A stretch of DNA of 35,723 nt from assembly GCA_016789745.1 (NCBI GenBank), contig JAEUQF010000343.1, positions 1-35,723 of the forward strand. Direction: 5' to 3'. Each line of letters opens with the position of its first letter. Positions within the stretch are counted from its first letter, which is position 1. Source of the DNA: Bryobacterales bacterium (GTDB taxonomy: Bacteria; Acidobacteriota; Terriglobia; Bryobacterales; Bryobacteraceae). The notes under the pieces were generated by a model. The model searched no databases, was not told the origin of the DNA, and saw only the letters and a program-made list of their open reading frames with translations. Positions 34,386 through 35,723 of this stretch are shown here, in pieces. Position numbers and translations under genes: made by a program.

Positions 34386-35723
34386 GGATTGCGGCGCTGT
34401 GGTTTGTGGCAGCGGTGATGCAGGCGGCGGACCCGGTGTCGTTGCGCGTGGCGCCCGGCGATCGCACGTTGCATGGCAGCGGCGCGATGCAGCAGTACGT
34501 GGCCATTGCTACGTACGCGGACGGTTCGGAGACCGACGTTACGGACGCCGTGCAGTGGAAGGTGTCGAATGCCGAAGCCGCGGAGGTGGCGGGCGGGTTA
34601 GTGAAGGCTCGCCGCGATGGGAAGGTCAGGGTGGTGGCGCAGTTGGGCGCTCGGGAGGCCGGCGCGACGGTGACGGTGAACGCGGGCGCGGAGCGGCCCT
34701 TCACATTTCAGCGCGATATCGGCGCGATTCTGACGCGGGCCGGCTGTAACGGGTCGTCGTGTCATGGGGGTGTGAAGGGGCGCGGGGGATTCAAGCTGTC
34801 GAGCGGCGCGCTGCATCCCAAGGATGACTATGAGTGGATCGTGAAGGGCGGCGTTTACCAGGTGCTGACCTCGGAGGCCAAAGGCGAGCGCGTGCCTCGC
34901 ATCGATTTGAAGCAGCCTGAGCAGAGCATGCTGCTGCGCAAGCCAACGGGACAGGCGCCACACGGCGGTGGGGTACGGTTCAAGCCGGATTCAGCGGAGT
35001 ACCAGGCATTGCTGGAGTGGATTCGCAAGGGCGCGCCGTATGGACCGGATGATACCCCGGAAGCGAAGGTGACGCGGCTGGAAGTGTTTCCGAAGATTGT
35101 GAGTTTGGAGCGCGGCGGCAAGCACCGGTTACTAGTGACGGCGCATTTGGCCGATGGGCGTACCGAAGACTTCACGCGAGCCGCGGTGTTCAGCAGTAAC
35201 GATGCCGACGTGGTGAAGGTGAGCGAGGACGGGATTGTGACGCCGGTGCGGTTGGGCGAGACGGCGATTGTCGTCCGCGCCGCTGGTGGTGTGGCGAGTG
35301 CGACGGTGGGCGTGATCGGGCCGGCGGTGGCGTCGTTCCCGGCGGCGCCGAAGGGCAACTTCATTGATGAATTGGTGTGGGACAAGCTGCGGCGTTTTCG
35401 CATTCCGCCGTCGGCCAAATCGAGCGATGCCGAATTTGTCCGGCGTGTGGCGTTGGACCTGACGGGGACGTTGCCACCGCCGGCGCGGGCGCGGGAGTTT
35501 ATCGCCAGTCGCGACCCGGCCAAGCGCGAAAAATTGATTGATACGCTGCTGCGGACGCCGGAGTTCGTGGAGTATTGGACGTACCGCTTCGATGATGTTT
35601 TCCGGGTAGCGGTGTTTTCGAATGGGATTCAACCGAAGTGGAGCCAGATGTATGGGGAGTGGGTGCGGGCGGGCATTGCGACGAACAAGCCGTATGACCA
35701 GATGGCTCGCGAGCGGCTGACGG
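34382..35723 (+). CDS. Big2-PSCyt-DUF1549 surface protein, C-terminus beyond window
   Basis: Translation from the ATG at 34382 (ATGA overlap with the PPC gene) gives 447 residues with no stop before the right edge. After a signal peptide (about 1-15) come a Big2-like immunoglobulin domain (about 17-101), a cytochrome-like domain with RAGCNGSSCHGG at 119-130, a second Big2-like domain (about 228-313) and the start of DUF1549 (from about 325: FIDELVWDKLRRF, RRVALDLTGTLPPP, DTLLRTPEFVEYW). DUF1553 presumably lies beyond the edge. The heme-like motif is C-x4-C-H rather than C-x2-C-H, a spacing I recall from this subfamily. A DUF1501 gene would be expected next. Confidence 0.9.
   Translation, partial: MRIAALWFVAAVMQAADPVSLRVAPGDRTLHGSGAMQQYVAIATYADGSETDVTDAVQWKVSNAEAAEVAGGLVKARRDGKVRVVAQLGAREAGATVTVNAGAERPFTFQRDIGAILTRAGCNGSSCHGGVKGRGGFKLSSGALHPKDDYEWIVKGGVYQVLTSEAKGERVPRIDLKQPEQSMLLRKPTGQAPHGGGVRFKPDSAEYQALLEWIRKGAPYGPDDTPEAKVTRLEVFPKIVSLERGGKHRLLVTAHLADGRTEDFTRAAVFSSNDADVVKVSEDGIVTPVRLGETAIVVRAAGGVASATVGVIGPAVASFPAAPKGNFIDELVWDKLRRFRIPPSAKSSDAEFVRRVALDLTGTLPPPARAREFIASRDPAKREKLIDTLLRTPEFVEYWTYRFDDVFRVAVFSNGIQPKWSQMYGEWVRAGIATNKPYDQMARERLT

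Overview
The window looks like chromosomal DNA from an Acidobacteriota member of the Bryobacterales/Solibacter type. It is GC-rich and almost fully coding. It carries Oar-like TonB-dependent receptors with a carboxypeptidase-regulatory-like N-terminal domain, several PSCyt/DUF1549/DUF1553 cytochromes paired with DUF1501 proteins, and Tat-exported Gfo/Idh and FAD enzymes. Planctomycetes share the PSCyt/DUF1501 families, but the receptors and the LytTR regulator fit Acidobacteria better. This assignment is inferred from gene content only. I see no tRNA, rRNA, CRISPR array, insertion sequence or phage gene.

Layout. (1) 1-4706: a minus-strand set (polysaccharide deacetylase, GNAT-like protein, truncated ilvD) diverges from a plus-strand pair (acyl carrier protein and KAS III-type ketoacyl synthase). 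This looks like cell-envelope or acyl-glycan chemistry next to a branched-chain amino acid gene. (2) 4707-9283: a two-gene minus-strand operon of a LamG-containing PSCyt cytochrome and a DUF1501 protein. (3) 9617-10360: an orphan LytTR response regulator. (4) 10362-15815: a TonB-dependent receptor diverging from an ECF sigma factor, a Gfo/Idh oxidoreductase and a membrane anti-sigma-like protein. The anti-sigma-like protein ends in what looks like a degenerate HNH domain.

(5) 15820-32560: twelve consecutive minus-strand genes with overlaps or tiny gaps; the only gap above 20 bases is 67 bases at 23229-23295. In transcription order they are: Oar-like receptor, glycosidase-like barrel protein, creatininase-family amidohydrolase, Gfo/Idh dehydrogenase, AstE/AspA deacylase, threonine-synthase-like PLP enzyme, two half-size EamA permeases, PSCyt cytochrome, DUF1501 protein, S9 peptidase and FAD oxidoreductase. 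It reads as an uptake-and-catabolism operon for an unidentified, probably N-acylated or amide-containing compound. I consider it the best candidate for an undescribed system. (6) 32778-35723: a divergent plus-strand operon of a PPC-domain protein and a third, truncated PSCyt-type protein. The divergent spacer 32561-32777 holds a cluster of three inverted repeats that may be an operator.

Three convergent gene pairs end within 0 to 4 bases of each other, so the genome here is extremely compact. Long open frames antisense to real genes are common and were set aside as compositional shadows.
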